Assembly (NCBI GenBank): GCA_035771165.1
Contig: JAWNZC010000001.1
Span: 4,532,501 to 4,596,500, forward strand
Origin: Paragorgia papillata
Lineage: Eukaryota; Cnidaria; Anthozoa; Scleralcyonacea; Coralliidae
DNA length: 64,000 bases
Direction: 5' to 3'
The position numbers and the translations under genes were made by a program. How positions within the stretch are numbered: position 1 is the first letter of the stretch; each line of letters begins with the position of its first letter. Positions 34,995 to 47,694 of the stretch are shown here, piece by piece. The notes under the pieces were generated by a model. It did no database searches and was not told the origin of the DNA. It saw only the letters and a program-made list of their open reading frames with translations.

Positions 34995-36002
34995 ATGTCT
35001 AGTCGACTGATCTTTGAAGATATGTTTGCCTTTGTATTCAATAAAGGAAGGAGGTCTCTGTATTCGGGACGAAAGCACTATTTAAATGGAATTTTAACGC
35101 AGAATTCGATGTACAAGAATTCGAATCGAAAGATTTGTACGTCTTCTTCCGGTATTTACACCAAAGGCAAGGTTTCGCTTTCCCAACCGTTTCCCGTAGT
35201 TTATTTACATCGTTTGTATCAAAGAGACAATAGCCCAGTGTCTAATCGAGCTAAAGTTTGGGGGAAGCGCTTCATGAGGGTAGTTCGAGGTATTTTTTTA
35301 GCGACAGGTGGATTGGTTTGGTTCGTGGCCCTCTTTGCGTACTTGTCTTTGGAAAAAGTCAATGTCGATATTCACGATGAACGCGGTGCCGGTGGATCGG
35401 GTTTCAACGTTCTCGAAAGAAAACTGATGAATCACTTTTACAAAGAGAAGGACGAAGGCGGGATCTTGAGGAAGGATGACGCTTTAGATCGTGTTTGGAG
35501 AAAACTGAATCAAGAGGAACGGGTAAAAGAGGTCTTCGGGAACCCAGTTTACATTTGTGGATACAACTACAGTAACAAAATCGGTGATTTATTTGACCAA
35601 ATTGAAGACTCCTCTGATAAGTTGACCAAAGGTGTAGAATTTGGAGAAGAGAAACCGAAAGAGACAGATAATGTCAAGAAGGAAAATGAGAAAGAGGAAG
35701 AACATGATGAGAAAGAGGAAGAACATGACGAGAAAGAGGAAGAACATGACGAGAAAGAGGAAGAACATGACGAGAAAGGAAATGAAAGTGGAGGGGAGGA
35801 TGGTAAAATATGGGAGGCTGGGTGCTATATTGAAGGTTCAAAAAACGTTGGCTTGTTGACTGTTAAGTTTGAAGAGTGCAATAGAGAATGGGTACCAGTT
35901 GCTCTTCACTTGGAGACGATGGAAAAATCTGGTCAAGTTATCAGTGATGTTTCGGCATCGTTACCAAATGGGCTAAAGAATTTTACCAGACTGTCAAACT
36001 AA
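34995..36002 (+). CDS. Single-exon mitochondrial membrane protein, COA1/TIM21-like
   Basis: 335 residues from the first ATG (34995); the codons just upstream are not ATG. Residues 1-95 are basic and poor in acid (FNKGRRSLYSGRKHYLNG), as in a mitochondrial presequence. Residues about 99-118 form one membrane helix (GIFLATGGLVWFVALFAYLS). The downstream part, with VKEVFGNPVYICGY, then GSKNVGLLTVKFEE and EWVPVALHLET, has the order of the COA1/TIM21-like fold (VxxxxGxP, then SKxxGLLxV). In other animals COA1 helps assemble respiratory complexes at the inner membrane. An acidic insert with four EEEHDEK heptads (about residues 232-257) separates the two halves and comes from a 21-bp tandem repeat. 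Family assignment is by motif recall. AATAAA near 36547 could end the transcript. Confidence 0.6.
   Translation: MSSRLIFEDMFAFVFNKGRRSLYSGRKHYLNGILTQNSMYKNSNRKICTSSSGIYTKGKVSLSQPFPVVYLHRLYQRDNSPVSNRAKVWGKRFMRVVRGIFLATGGLVWFVALFAYLSLEKVNVDIHDERGAGGSGFNVLERKLMNHFYKEKDEGGILRKDDALDRVWRKLNQEERVKEVFGNPVYICGYNYSNKIGDLFDQIEDSSDKLTKGVEFGEEKPKETDNVKKENEKEEEHDEKEEEHDEKEEEHDEKEEEHDEKGNESGGEDGKIWEAGCYIEGSKNVGLLTVKFEECNREWVPVALHLETMEKSGQVISDVSASLPNGLKNFTRLSN
35686..35780 (+). repeat. In-frame 21-bp tandem repeat encoding EEEHDEK
   Basis: About four copies of a 21-bp unit (GAGAAAGAGGAAGAACATGA) inside the COA1/TIM21-like ORF. The sixth and later bases differ slightly between first and later units. Likely variable in copy number. 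Confidence 0.85.
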
Positions 36003-36145
36003 CCTTAATTTATTATAATTATTAATTTAACTTTAATGTGTAATTACTGTAAATTTGGTTTTGGTCAAAGGTAGGTTGAAAACTGGCTGAACAAGCAGAA
36101 TGGCAGTTAAAAGGAAATATTTTTTTGTCTAGATAGATTTGTAGC

Positions 36146-36362
36146 AATCTTGTTCCCAGAGCCCACGTTCCCCACCTGGGAAACGAGAGACTCTGGGATA
36201 ATCCGTTTCACATCGATATTTCATTGGCTGATGAACACAGTGAACTCTATATAACTCTTCTTCCAGATAACAAGAATCCTGTGATGGCGTGAATGGATTA
36301 TCCCAGAGCCTCTCATTTCCCACCCACTGGGTAAGGGGAACATGGGCTCTGGGAACGAGATT
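36146..36362. mobile_element. MITE, AATCTCGTTCCC ends (copy 2 of 3)
   Basis: Same ends and inner arms as 24484-24679, plus an extra ATAACTCTTCTTCC block in the loop. It lies 140 bp after the COA1/TIM21-like stop codon. Confidence 0.86.
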
Positions 36363-37880
36363 GGATTTGTAGAGCTTAAACATTTTGAAGTCACATGTAT
36401 AATAATCTATTATATTTATTAGTACCGTAATATTAATCACTAAATATACTATTAAAAAATATACCATTAATATTCTTCATACATTAGGCAAAGACTAATT
36501 TAATTTGTTGTTTTATGAACTTTCTGGTCAAATACTTAAAATCAAAATAAATAAAAAATAGGAAGTTGAAATATGGTGAAAACACTCAGTGACAAACTAG
36601 AAAACATTTAAGTTTTTTTTAGTTCAAACAAGCTGCAGTGAGAATACAAATCACAACTTAGAGAAAACCTTGGACCCTTACAGGGAGCTTTAGACATCTA
36701 TTCCATGTTTCGGTAGTACACCAACCTCACTATATTTTGATTTGTATTTTTCAACACTGCCAACAGAACACACTGTCTATTTTTATTGTAGTTGATACTG
36801 TTGTTGTGTTGCATTGCAAAAATATCAAGTTCAGTATGTTTGAAAAACGACAACTTAGGGGGCTTTCCATTTACACGGTTAGTATGGAACATGATTTGTT
36901 TTAGACTTAGGACAGTCTGACTGGAAAATTTGGTCCTAATCAAAAGCACAAGTCCATTCTGGCCAGACTGACTGGTCTAACCTTGTCAATTGGAAAGCTC
37001 CCTTAAATTTGGTCTGGTCTTATATAAATAGTCTTCCCATAAAAACAAAACAAAAAAGACATTAATTTATATAATTTAACAATCATGTTTATTAGTTAAG
37101 CTTGTTTATTTTTAATACAATAAATACTAAGGTCAAAATTTGGTTGGACATGTTCAATGTACAACCACTATTTTAGGCCCTGGGTGTGGCCCCTAATCTA
37201 GGGTGATGTGAGCAAGACCAAATCAACTATTTGTGGTAGAATACTGTGGCTATGGGAACTGGGAAGTTTACTACAGTTGTAAACACCACCCATCAAAACA
37301 AGTTCAAAATATGTTTAAAGGTTAACCGTTTTGAAATTGACACTGGGATTGGCAAGACGTGATTGTGCTGTACAGATTGAAGGGAAACTTAATATGTTCC
37401 CAAGGGAAACTTTTATGTTTGAGGTTCATGACATTAGAACATGTTTTGATGGGCAGTGTTTCCGCTTAGGTGCAAACAACTGTACTGTGGCACCTTACAT
37501 GTCCTTGCTGTAACTTGCATTGTCAATATGTCAATCTCTCGCGTAAACATTTGGGTACAGCTACTGTACCAAGTTTGGCTTTTAAGTTATGTAATTACAA
37601 TGATGTAGTCTGTGCTCACTGTACATGTCAACTGATATTGTATGTACATCTCTTCTTGAAGATTTTCATTCTCCCTTCTATTGGTACATGTAGATTATAC
37701 TGTACATTATATCATTATTATTGGAGAACTCCAACAGATTCAAATGTCACCTGTCAAAAAGTAACTGAAATAAATACCTTTCTTTATAACACTACCCTGC
37801 AAGCAGAGCCTTCTTTTCTTTATTAGAAGTAATATTGGGCATTTCACTTGAATACATAGCATGTTCTAGGGATTTTTGGT

Positions 37881-38032
37881 GAAGGAAAATTCGAGTGTAG
37901 AAATATTGCATTGCACTAGAATTGCAAGGTCGTGGGTTCAATTCCTGCCGGAAGGCCTGTGTAGTTGCATTTTTCGCAACTGGTCCCGGTTTGGTCTTAA
38001 AATGTATATATTCTACACTCGAATTTTCCTTC
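37881..38032. mobile_element. Inverted-repeat element carrying a tRNA-like B box
   Basis: Arms GAAGGAAAATTCGAGTGTAG and the inverted copy at 38013-38032. The centre reads CGTGGGTTCAATTCCTGCCG, matching a pol III B box. It lies just past the TMEM248 3' end. Confidence 0.65.
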
Positions 38033-38205
38033 TTTTCTTTACATGGACAACAATGTTATAAGTACCCATTCCTGCCTATACATGTACTGTAGATGGCCTC
38101 TTTATAAAAGTGACAAATAATTGTATAACAATGAAATTGGAACTACCGTACATCATTGTAATCAATGCTTGTCAGTACAGTTACTGTAGTACTCTTGTAT
38201 AAATT

Positions 38206-41200
38206 TCATGTCACCCTGAAAGATGTTTTGCACGGTAATAAAAATAGGTTTTGGGAACTCACCTTTTTAGACTTGACTGGTTTACCTTTGAGCATGCCAT
38301 AAATAACAGAACTTATTACCAGAACAAAAAGAAAGTAACTTGTGAGTTGAAGATGAAGATTGGCTTTGGCTCTCTCATCCTACATGGAAAAACAAAAGAT
38401 TAGAATTGAACATTTTATAGCCTGAGAAGTGAGCATGCCCTTACTATTTTAGGAAAGCAAAAAGGGATTTTTTTTTTAATGAAATATTAATACTGATGTT
38501 TCGAGACTCGAGAGTAGCTCATGACCTTCATCAGAGTAATGCCAAATTAACAAGCAAAAATATTTTACTTTGACCGATGAAGGACTTCACTCAAAATATC
38601 AGTACTTCGTTCCAGAAAATAGCAGTTCACAATAATTATTTTAAACACTGCCCAGAGTCGGACTGGTTTCATATTAGGGATGGTGCCTTTAGGGAGAGGG
38701 GCACAGTTAATAAAATAAATTAATAAATAATGACATTGGCTTACTAAGATGCATTACAGACAAATTTGTGATTGTTGTTGTCATTGTTCTCCCATGTATG
38801 ATTAACTCACAGAAATGTTATACATGTATAAGAACGACACAAAATTGGCTGACAGGCTTACCCTTTGCCGGAATAAAATATATCTTACAGAGCAGCAACT
38901 CTCCTGTCTACCCCTTGCGACCACACACAACATGAATTTAAGAAAGCAGAATATTCAGTAACAAACTACATGCAATGGACAGCCATACTATTTTATAATT
39001 ATTTTAGCAAATATACTCATGGGGCGCAGTTGGGGTATTCTAAAGGGGGTGCATGTGCCATTGGCACAATGGCACATAGGCCAGTTCAAGCCTGACACTG
39101 TCTAGTCATATAGCACAATACTATTTTAAGTCTTATTATCTGGCCAACACCAAAAAATTCTACTCATCAAAGAGTACCAGCAGTAGTGTTTATTTTAAGT
39201 CAAAAATATTTTCTTTTTACAGTACAGACAGTACTACTGCATCATGATGCCATTGTTTTTGTAATTAATTTTAAGATTTCATAAAATTTATACAATGTCA
39301 TGGACACAGTCTTAAGTTAAAATGATTTGGAATTATTTACCACAGATAATTTCTCTCTCAACTCAAGGTCAATTGGATGTTTAAAGTAGATGATTGCTCC
39401 TGATTTACACGACTTCTCTTGCTTACTCCTAGACAATGGTGCCATGACAGTCATGGAAATAACAGCTGAAGAGTTGCATGTTGCTGGCTTCCTATTTATT
39501 AAAAGCAAAACTGGAAGTTAAAAGTGGCCACATAATTATTCTAAACGTTTTACAATATGTAGCTAATTTATACACAGTTCTGTACTTGTCAATGACTACC
39601 ATAATGATACCAGCTACAGGTGGTGCCATGGGCAATGTACCATATTGTAAAAATACATACATATACTGTGTAATTTTGTGGTCCACAACAAACACCAAAA
39701 ATGTAATGTTATTTGAAATGTTATATGAGTTGCACATGTAAGCCTGTTAGCATGTTTTGAAATGCATTTGCCATACACTGACTTCTACATGCATGTACAG
39801 ACTGTGAATTCATTCCATTAGCACAAAATTTCAATACAGTATCTTTTGGCATGTTAAAAACAAATATCACACAAACATCTTGGGTGCTGAAATTATACAT
39901 TAATACTGCTCAAATACCTGTATGCTTTATAATTCTACATACAAGTACATAAGAACCAGGTATTTTGTTCCAAAACCATCTGCATACCAGTACCCAGGCT
40001 CTGGGCACTCAATCTCTCTCAACTCATGCTTGAAGATGATTCCAAAATACTAGCACTTTTATTACCTAATTATATACTGTTGCTAAAACTAATAACTCAA
40101 TATAAAATTATAAAAAAATATCTAATTACCACTCTGGAAGTACTTGACGAGGTGCCATAATGGTAACACAACTTTGAAAGAATCCTTGAGGTAGTTTGCA
40201 TTCGTCTTTTCCAATACACTTTCTCTCTTAAAAAAATAAATATAATTTATATATTAAATTAAAAAAATAAATTTAAAATAAATTTAATATTTTTAATAAA
40301 TTTAAAAAATAATTTATACATTAGTCAACTCATTCGAGTCTTTGACTACAAAAGCTGACACAACCATACCCAGGGGTTGCCCCCTCACTCCCCCACCCTT
40401 CACTCCCCCACCCCTCTCCCCTCACTCCCCCCACCCCTTACTCCCATACACCTCACTCCCCCACCCCTCACTCCCACCACCCCTCACTCCCTCACTTGCC
40501 CCCACCCCCAAACTATGCCATTGATTATTCCAGCAATCAAATTTTTCCTTTACCTAAATCCCTAAAACATACAGTGTAATCAAATAAAATGCCAATTACA
40601 TGTATTTCATGTACTTATGGAAGCTGCAATACATGATTTGTACAGTATTCCTAACCTGTATTCCAAATCTCAGACAATGAAAATGTCAAATTCATCTTAC
40701 TATTGCCAGTACCTAGAGCAGGATAAAATTATCAAAGGTCAAAGCTTAATATTACTGTATAATAAAAAAATAAAAATAATAAATATTGGTTTTAGGACAT
40801 TGTATAAATTTATCTTCAAAAGTATTAACAACAAGAGCCTGGGCAGTCAGAGACTGCATAATATATACTGTGACCTCCACAAGCAAGCTATTATTTGAGA
40901 TGTTTAATAAAAAGAAAACAAGCCATCCCGCTAACTAGGCTGTTGCGGTATTGAAAAAATACCGATATCGGTTATCGAAAAAAACAAACCGATAATATCG
41001 ATATATCGATATTTTTCCGCGATGGAAATTAACTATATTTTAAGCCTAATTTTCACCAGACGCCAGGATATCATAAGAATAACGTTTTACAAAAGAAAAA
41101 GCACCTTTTTCGAAGTGTGAATCGAGCTTTAATGTAACAAATGATATATTTACAATGATTAATATATTTTCAAGTTTTCTGCCAGAAAGACGAGCATGTT

Positions 41201-43410
41201 TGCTTGGCCTGGCTTTAGCTGGGCTCTCTGCGAAGTTATAATTTGACCGACTTTACTGAATAGTCTCTCAGACGGCGAACTGCTGGCAGGAGTTGACACT
41301 CGGGATCATCCTTTCCCTTCTTGAAATGATCCCAAACAGCGCTTGGCGGCATGTTGGTATTTCGAACGTTGATCTTCGCGCGCAAGAATATAAACAAACG
41401 AGTCTGGAGATTGTCGATTGAGTCGGTATATACTGCATCTGTCACAAACATGTTCTATTTATTCTAGCGATGACTCATCGCGTGCGAAAAAAATTTCTAA
41501 AGACTGCGATGAGTCTATCCTCGACACTGTCGAGTCGACAGCCCGTGAAATGTGCGCTTTGGGAATTGAAACGCATTAGGTATTCAGGATGAGTCATAGT
41601 TTGACAATAGGTGGCGTGATTTGCCGCAAAGAGAGTCCCGAAACTTCCGCAACAGAAGTTCAACAAAAAATCAAGCGACAAAACAGTGATAATCGGTTCT
41701 CGCGTGTCTAATACCGATAATATCGTAGATTTCGATATTTTCGGTAAGATTTCGATATTTTCGGTATATCGATATTTTCAAATTTAAAATACCGAATAAC
41801 CGATATTTGAAAAAAACCGATAATTATCGATATATCGATATACCGCAACAGCCTACCGCTAACCAGGCTAGCTCACGAGACCTACACATGTATGAATGAA
41901 TAAATAAAATGCCTGACTGCACTTGTACCAAAATTATGCAAAAATGTTCGCATAAAATAAGGATAATGAGCACAATCAAGCATTTCTTCTTCTACATGTA
42001 CACGAAGAATCTTGTGGTCCAGAATTTTATTAATTTCTCATCCAAATGTTAACTAAATTCAACCAAAATTGAAAGGGTTGGTCCTTGATCCATGATCAAT
42101 CATTCCACAAACCTTCACGAAAACCTGTTGAGTATTTTGTGAGATATCCTGGTGACAGACAGAGTAACAGACAGACAAACAGATTGATTAACAGACAGAG
42201 AGATAGACAAACAGACAGAGGTGAAAACATAACTTTCTGGTGGAGGTAAATCAGGTAATGAAAGCTGAAGCTTACCATAACCAAACAATGGAGCATCCAG
42301 AAGTGCAGTAAGGTGAGTAATATTGCCATGGAGATGATGATGCTCATCCCACACATTGACTCCAATTTTCAGTGGGACAGAAATTTGTTGTATATCATTT
42401 GGTGAAAATATGGTAAAATCACTAGGTTTCGACTGAGTGTTATTGAATATACCATTGCCAGTCTCACGTTGGTCTTTACCAATACAAAATTGAATATTGC
42501 TAAGCCCTGTCAGAAAATCATTCCAATCCTGCAATGATTTAAATCAATCTTTACATGAGAAAAATACAAACCTACTACTGTATACAAGTGTAGTTTAGTG
42601 AACCCCACAGTCTGTAGGCTAAACCCTAACTTTCCGAATATGGTACTGTATCAACAGTACCAGAAGTTCAACTTGTGTAAAAACTTGTTCCCTTTTCTTA
42701 TTAATGAGTAATGCACCAGTCAATGTAAATTCCCACCCCACCCAACCGGGAAAGAGCGGGGAATGGCGGGGACAATGGCCTGACATTCACTAGTTTGTCG
42801 TTGCCTGCTAGGCGGGGGATACGCTCGCTATCACTGCCTTGCCAAGTAGGTTGGGGAAACAGCGGGGAATTCATCACTTCATCGTTGACAAACGCCATTT
42901 TGAAAACCGAGAAAAGACCCTGAAAACGAGGTTGACAGGACCACATGGCTGCTTCATTCTTATACTGTAGACCACAGCTGTAGACTTTGTGGTGACATTG
43001 GAATTTAATTGTCCTGGGGGTGGGGATAACGGTTCATGTTTACCAGGTCGCAAAGTCCAAGTCCCCGCTATTTTGACTGGTGCATAAAACTTGCTAGAAG
43101 GAGCAGATTATTAAGAATCCTTAAGGCCCTGAGGCAAAATTAGAGTTTAGGGCTCCAGAGGTTGGTAGGTTGCACTATATATGAAAATCATGAAAGTGGA
43201 AGGTATTCCATAATTATATCTAGTTGTATAGCTGTAGTTTTATACCTTTTCAGCTTCAGGATCCACTATTTCATTATTGCTTACGTAGTATCCCAAATAG
43301 AACAAAGCCACAGCCAAGCAAGCCAAACAAAGAGTAAACACAACACACGGTGGCTTCGAGACAATAAATGCTCTTAAATTACGGAGATAGCGACGTGGAA
43401 CATCAAACAT
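38206..43410 (-). CDS. TMEM248: TMEM248-like transmembrane protein, five exons
   Basis: Exons in order: 43410-43246, 42528-42276, 40226-40130, 39491-39341 and 38379-38263, with phases that match throughout. The ATG at 43410 opens MFDVPRRYLRNLRAFIVSKP, then a membrane helix (CVVFTLCLACLAVALFYLGY), then a lumenal part (DWNDFLTGLSNIQFC, NITHLTALLDAPLFGY). Exon 5 holds the second helix (LTSYFLFVLVISSVIYGM) and a basic tail. Length and the N- and C-terminal helices match vertebrate TMEM248, a two-pass membrane protein of unknown function. After exon 5 a strong donor (AAG|GTGAGT) suggests one more short exon I could not place. Reading through it ends at TGA 38206. Exon 3 has a weak acceptor (TTTTTTTAAG) and an additional exon between 2 and 3 cannot be excluded. 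Confidence 0.87.
40385..40505. repeat. CT/C-rich (CTCCCCCACCCCTCA)n tract, TMEM248 intron 2
   Basis: Degenerate CACTCCCCCACCCCT units. The resulting proline/serine frames are artefacts. Confidence 0.85.
40936..41855 (-). mobile_element. hAT element in TMEM248 intron 2, target duplication CCGCTAAC
   Basis: Ends TAGGCTGTTGCGGTAT and ATACCGCAACAGCCTA are perfectly inverted; CCGCTAAC at 40928-40935 and 41856-41863. On the minus strand a BED zinc-finger-like piece (SAVWDHFKKGKDD) is followed, in a shifted frame, by the C-terminal dimerisation motif (SSPSERLFSKVGQIITSQRA) at about 41170-41290. Most of the catalytic core has been deleted between them. Confidence 0.93.
42711..43084. mobile_element. 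Inverted-repeat element in TMEM248 intron 1
   Basis: Ends ATGCACCAGTCAA and TTGACTGGTGCAT, with GGGGAATGGCGGGG-type blocks inside. The target duplication is not clear. Confidence 0.6.
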
Positions 43411-43919
43411 GATTGCAGTGCAAAACTTGGATTTCTTTTGAAGGTTGCTAACTTAGATATTTATAAACAGCAGCCATTTTGTTGTCTTCAGTCGGCGTCA
43501 TCGGTGCCCAGTCCCCACGCGTGTTGGCCATTGAGTACGATTTTGGCCCCCTACCTACCCTGTCCCCGTTATCCCCCACGAGCGCCGAAAAACCTCTGGC
43601 ACCCAGGGTACCCCCTACCCATAATGTGGCAATTTATCCCCCAATACCCCCTCTAGTACTATGATCGCGTGGGCGATGGCTTTTATATTTAGCACAATGG
43701 TGTAATTTCATTGGTCCATTACACAAAAGGGAATGGAATGTGGCGCAGGTCTGAGCAGACGCGGCTGCGAGGGAGGCTATCTCCCCACCGACTAAGAAGC
43801 CCATATACGGCGAATCCTGAAAAAAAGAAAAGAAAAAAAGAAGGGAAAAAAGCCAACAAAAAAAGAAAGTTCCACAGATAACATGAACACTTTATTTGCG
43901 AAAGTGAACCACGTTTTTT

Positions 43920-44530
43920 TTTCATACCAATAAAAACCAATAAAATAAATAAATAAATAAATAAGCGAATGAATGATTTATATTGAATGGTTCATGAATA
44001 AATAAATAATTAAATAAATAAATAAATAAGAAATTAAATAAAAAAACAAACAAACCACAAAATAAGTAATTAATATGTAATTATAAGTAATTATATATAA
44101 TTATAAGTAATTATATATAATTATAAGTAATTATATATAATTATAATTAATTATAAGAAAACTAATTATTACAATTAATTAATTTATAAACAATTAAACC
44201 AACAATTAAACCAACAAACCAGATGTAAACAAACAAATAAACAAACAAACAAACAAACAAATAGATAAATCATAAATAAATGAAATAAACATAGATAAAT
44301 ACAATAGACCTTATTCAAAAATGGCCTTATTTAAAACGAGGTCATAAGGGCTAATTTATATGCACATAAAATAATTCTAATTCGGCGACCATTTTTTGAA
44401 TGGAATGAATGAATGAATGGGATGAATGAAATGAATAGAATGAATAAATGGAATGAATAAATGAATGAATGAATAAACGAACGAACGAACGAACGAACGA
44501 ACGAACGAACGAACGAACGGAACGAATAAA
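43920..44530. repeat. AT-rich and tetranucleotide repeats (AAAT, ACAA, GAAT, GAAC)
   Basis: (AAAT)n at 43945-44045, a TTATAAGTAATTATATATAA array at 44080-44150, (ACAA)n near 44230 and (GAAT)n passing into (GAAC)n at 44397-44530. No gene seen. Confidence 0.9.
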
Positions 44531-45332
44531 TAAACGAACAAACCACAAACAACGAATGGTTGTCTTGTAAAGAATAATTTAATTTCGATTTCTTTATCTA
44601 CATTCGTTTTTATCTACAAAGAAGTACTTTGCTGATATATAGATACGTTTCATAAATATGCATGTCGTACACGTGACCCGTCAATAAAAAGCACGGGACT
44701 TGCACGTGCACGCCATCAATACGATAATACATTTTTTCACGAGTTCGAGTTATATACTACCAGTAATAATGATTTCTAAAAAGGTGTTTCTACATAATTA
44801 ATTACTAAAATTAATTCGGTCCACTTTAAAAGTGGGGCAATAGCTTACTGCTTTATAAATACATTGACATTGGGTAAAAAAACAACAAATTTCCCCAAAG
44901 AAATACAATCTCATAATATAATTCATTGTGCAGCAGCTTTCATAAAGAAAATTGTGATAATGGAAACTAATTGTGTAGTTAATTCTCATATATAATACTC
45001 TATGTACTACAATAACATACATGAACATCGATAATAATAATTATTAGAATAATATTATAAACATTTTAATAAAATAGTTCGCTTCGTTGTTTTGTATCGT
45101 ATGTCAAGATTTATTCCCGTTTCTTTTGTTACGTCACAGGGAGCCAAGTAGAGAACTGGGACCGACCCAGATCACGCGCGAGATCTGGGACAGAGCAAAT
45201 TGGGTAATAATTCCATGTCCTAAATAACCCAGGTACTTCATGAAAGCCTGACCCCAACACACACCCTAATCCTAACCAATAAATTCGTGAATATAGGACA
45301 TGGATTTATAACCGCAAATGGTGCTTGTGAAT

Positions 45333-45407
45333 CATTCTCGAACCCAGACCCACGCGCTAATGCGTCAAGTACGGGGGGAGTAGTGGGTGGGTCTGGGTAC
45401 GAGAATG
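45333..45407. mobile_element. 75-bp mini-element with 9-bp target duplication CTTGTGAAT
   Basis: Ends CATTCTCGAACCCAGACCC and the inverted GGGTCTGGGTACGAGAATG; CTTGTGAAT is present at 45324-45332 and 45408-45416. A 9-bp duplication suits MULE or Merlin type. Similar GGACGAGAATG ends occur near 12800. Confidence 0.82.
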
Positions 45408-45702
45408 CTTGTGAATCAAAAAATGAGACAAAACAAGCAAAATTGTAAACTCTTGCTAAACAACGATTGTTCATTCGGTCATGATCTCAATTCTCCCCAG
45501 GTTCCTAGTGGGTTCCCTGTGGGGTTTTTTTGTTGGACGTTGCAAGGTGCAAATTTTATGCAGCGTTTTCGAATTTGATCGATACTCTATAACTTTCGCC
45601 TGGGGTAAAATGTTTTCACCCCCCCCCCCCCCCCCCTCCGAGGTTCGTAACCTCCGTGCAAGTGCTATCGAGACCCGGATGCAAAAAAGATGCAAGACGT
45701 AA

Positions 45703-45895
45703 AGGCCTATCTACCTGTTGTATACGATTGTCATCCTGGCGTATGAAATTTTGTGTACGCGACACAATTCTTGTTCATTGATTCGATGGCGAATGTCGAA
45801 AAATGTCGTTTACACAATTAGCGGTGAATCACATACACCACAATGACAATCGTATACGACAATCGTACCGTGTAGAAAAGCATAGCAACAGAATG
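45703..45895. mobile_element. Palindromic MITE (TATACGATTGTCAT arms), copy 1
   Basis: TTGTATACGATTGTCATCCTGG at the left pairs with ACAATGACAATCGTATACGA at the right. Related arms occur at 55373-55570. Confidence 0.7.
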
Positions 45896-46701
45896 CGACA
45901 ACATGTAACCTGGCAACAAAATGTCGCAAGCGGTAACCTAGCAACATGTTACAAGACGTAACCTGGCAACGAAACGTTGCATAGAGTAGTTTCATTTTCA
46001 TGTCACCTTTTCTGGTAATTTTTTAGTCATTTCAAGGTAAATGTTGAAATACTAAAAAATGTTTTTCTTTGTCGCCTAATTGGATGAGACGAGAGTTTAG
46101 TCACAGAAATTGACACACACGAAATTAAAATAAATTTAGTTTTTTTGTTCATTGAACTGTAACCAAGCTTGTCATACGGTACTTCATTGTCAATCTGTAT
46201 TTTTTTAAAGTGTTATGAAAATTATAAATCTTTGTAGAAGTTCCGCTTTTGAGAAAGACAACACAAAATGGACGGGAAAAGGCGCAATGAAAAACTATGT
46301 GATAATTATGTTGATAATTTAAAACTATGATATTTCTGTTTTTAGGTGCACAATCTTTTAACGGTAATCCCCGAATAATTCGCACAAACATTGCTGTTAA
46401 TTTGAGAAGCGTCTGTATTTAGATTTACTAAATTACCTTTTCAATACATAAGTGTCAAAAAGTGAAAAATACGTTGGTATTTTTGTTGTTTCAATGAACA
46501 GAGGAACATGGTAGTAGCATTCACTGAAAATTTCAAGAGAATCTTGTGTATAGTCTTCACGCTATCAACTCTCAAAATTTGCCATGGCTAGTTTGTTTTT
46601 GGAGAAATTTGGGCTCTGGGTAACAATGCCTTACGACGTACGCAAAAGGGACAATTATGCATGAAAACAATGGATTTTAGTACCAATGATCATCTGCGTA
46701 C

Positions 46702-47228
46702 GTCCTCTGAGTTTGTGTTTGGGAGAGGAGAGCCTCTGGTCTCGCGAGCTTCAAATCTTACTTTGGCGAGTTCAATATCTGAACTCGGTTTTTGATTGGC
46801 CTAAATTTCTGAAAGCGTTACTATTGGTTAATCAAAGCAAGTCACGCGTGACCGTGAGTAATTAAAAAATATTAAAAACTTTATAAACCATACACCTCTG
46901 AGTCTCGGATTGCCGTTTCAGCTCACTGAAGTACCAAAGCGAAAGTCTAGTTTTTGTGAACAGAGGAAGTCCGATAATTATTCTTTCCACAGTGAGTTGG
47001 AATTGTGATAAAATCCATAGTTTCCTTATCGAAAACGAAGTAACGAACGAGTGTGCCAGACAGCGTGCTTTACTTCCTGTCGAGTACTTTGAACAATCGT
47101 AACATAGCAACGTGCGTTTCAAATTTCACTCAACCGTGAGAATAATCAACAGGAAGTAACTCACCAAAGTGAGATTTGAAGCTCGCGAGACCAGAGGCTC
47201 TCCCTCTCCCAAACACAAACTCAGAGCC
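46702..47228. mobile_element. Palindromic MITE, about 525 bp
   Basis: CTCTGAGTTTGTGTTTGGGA and the following GCCTCTGGTCTCGCGAGCTT pair with inverted copies at 47171-47228. The open frame inside (47122-46862, minus) has no homology I recognise. Confidence 0.78.
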
Positions 47229-47412
47229 TCTGGCAAACTTGAAAGTTCATAACTCAGTGAATGCTCCTGGTATGCTCTTCTGTTCAATAAAACAAAAAAA
47301 TGCCAAAGTGGTTTTCACTTCATAGACGCTTTAGTTATAGGGCAGACAGCGTCAAATTTTTATGCGTCTGCATTTTGATTTTCGCTGTTTGTTTTGCCCA
47401 CTAGAGAGAGTG

Positions 47413-47694
47413 ACTGATGTCAGGGGAGGGAGGGAAGGAGGGAGGGCGGGAGGGCGGGAGGGAGGGAGGGAGGGAGGGAGGGAGGGGGGGAGGGAGGGAG
47501 GGAGGAAGGAAGGAAGGAAGGAAGGAAGGAAGGAAGGAAGGAAGGAAGGAAGGAAGGAAGGAAGGAAGGAAGGAAGGAAGGAAGGAAGGAAGGAAGGAAG
47601 GAAGGAAGGAAGGAAGGAAGGAAGGAAGGAAGGAAGGAAGGAAGGGAAGGAAGGAAGGGAAGGAAGGAAGGAAAGAAGGAAGGAAGGAAGGAAT
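47413..47694. repeat. (GGGA)n-(GGAA)n microsatellite just beyond the MED13 stop codon
   Basis: GGGA units pass into a nearly pure GGAA array of about 170 bp. In the MED13 transcript it reads as TTCC repeats beginning about 140 bases after the stop, so it is probably within the 3' UTR. Confidence 0.92.

Noticed and set aside
46862..47122. An 86-residue minus-strand ORF between TMEM248 and MED13
   Set aside because: Lies wholly inside a palindromic MITE and has no recognisable family.
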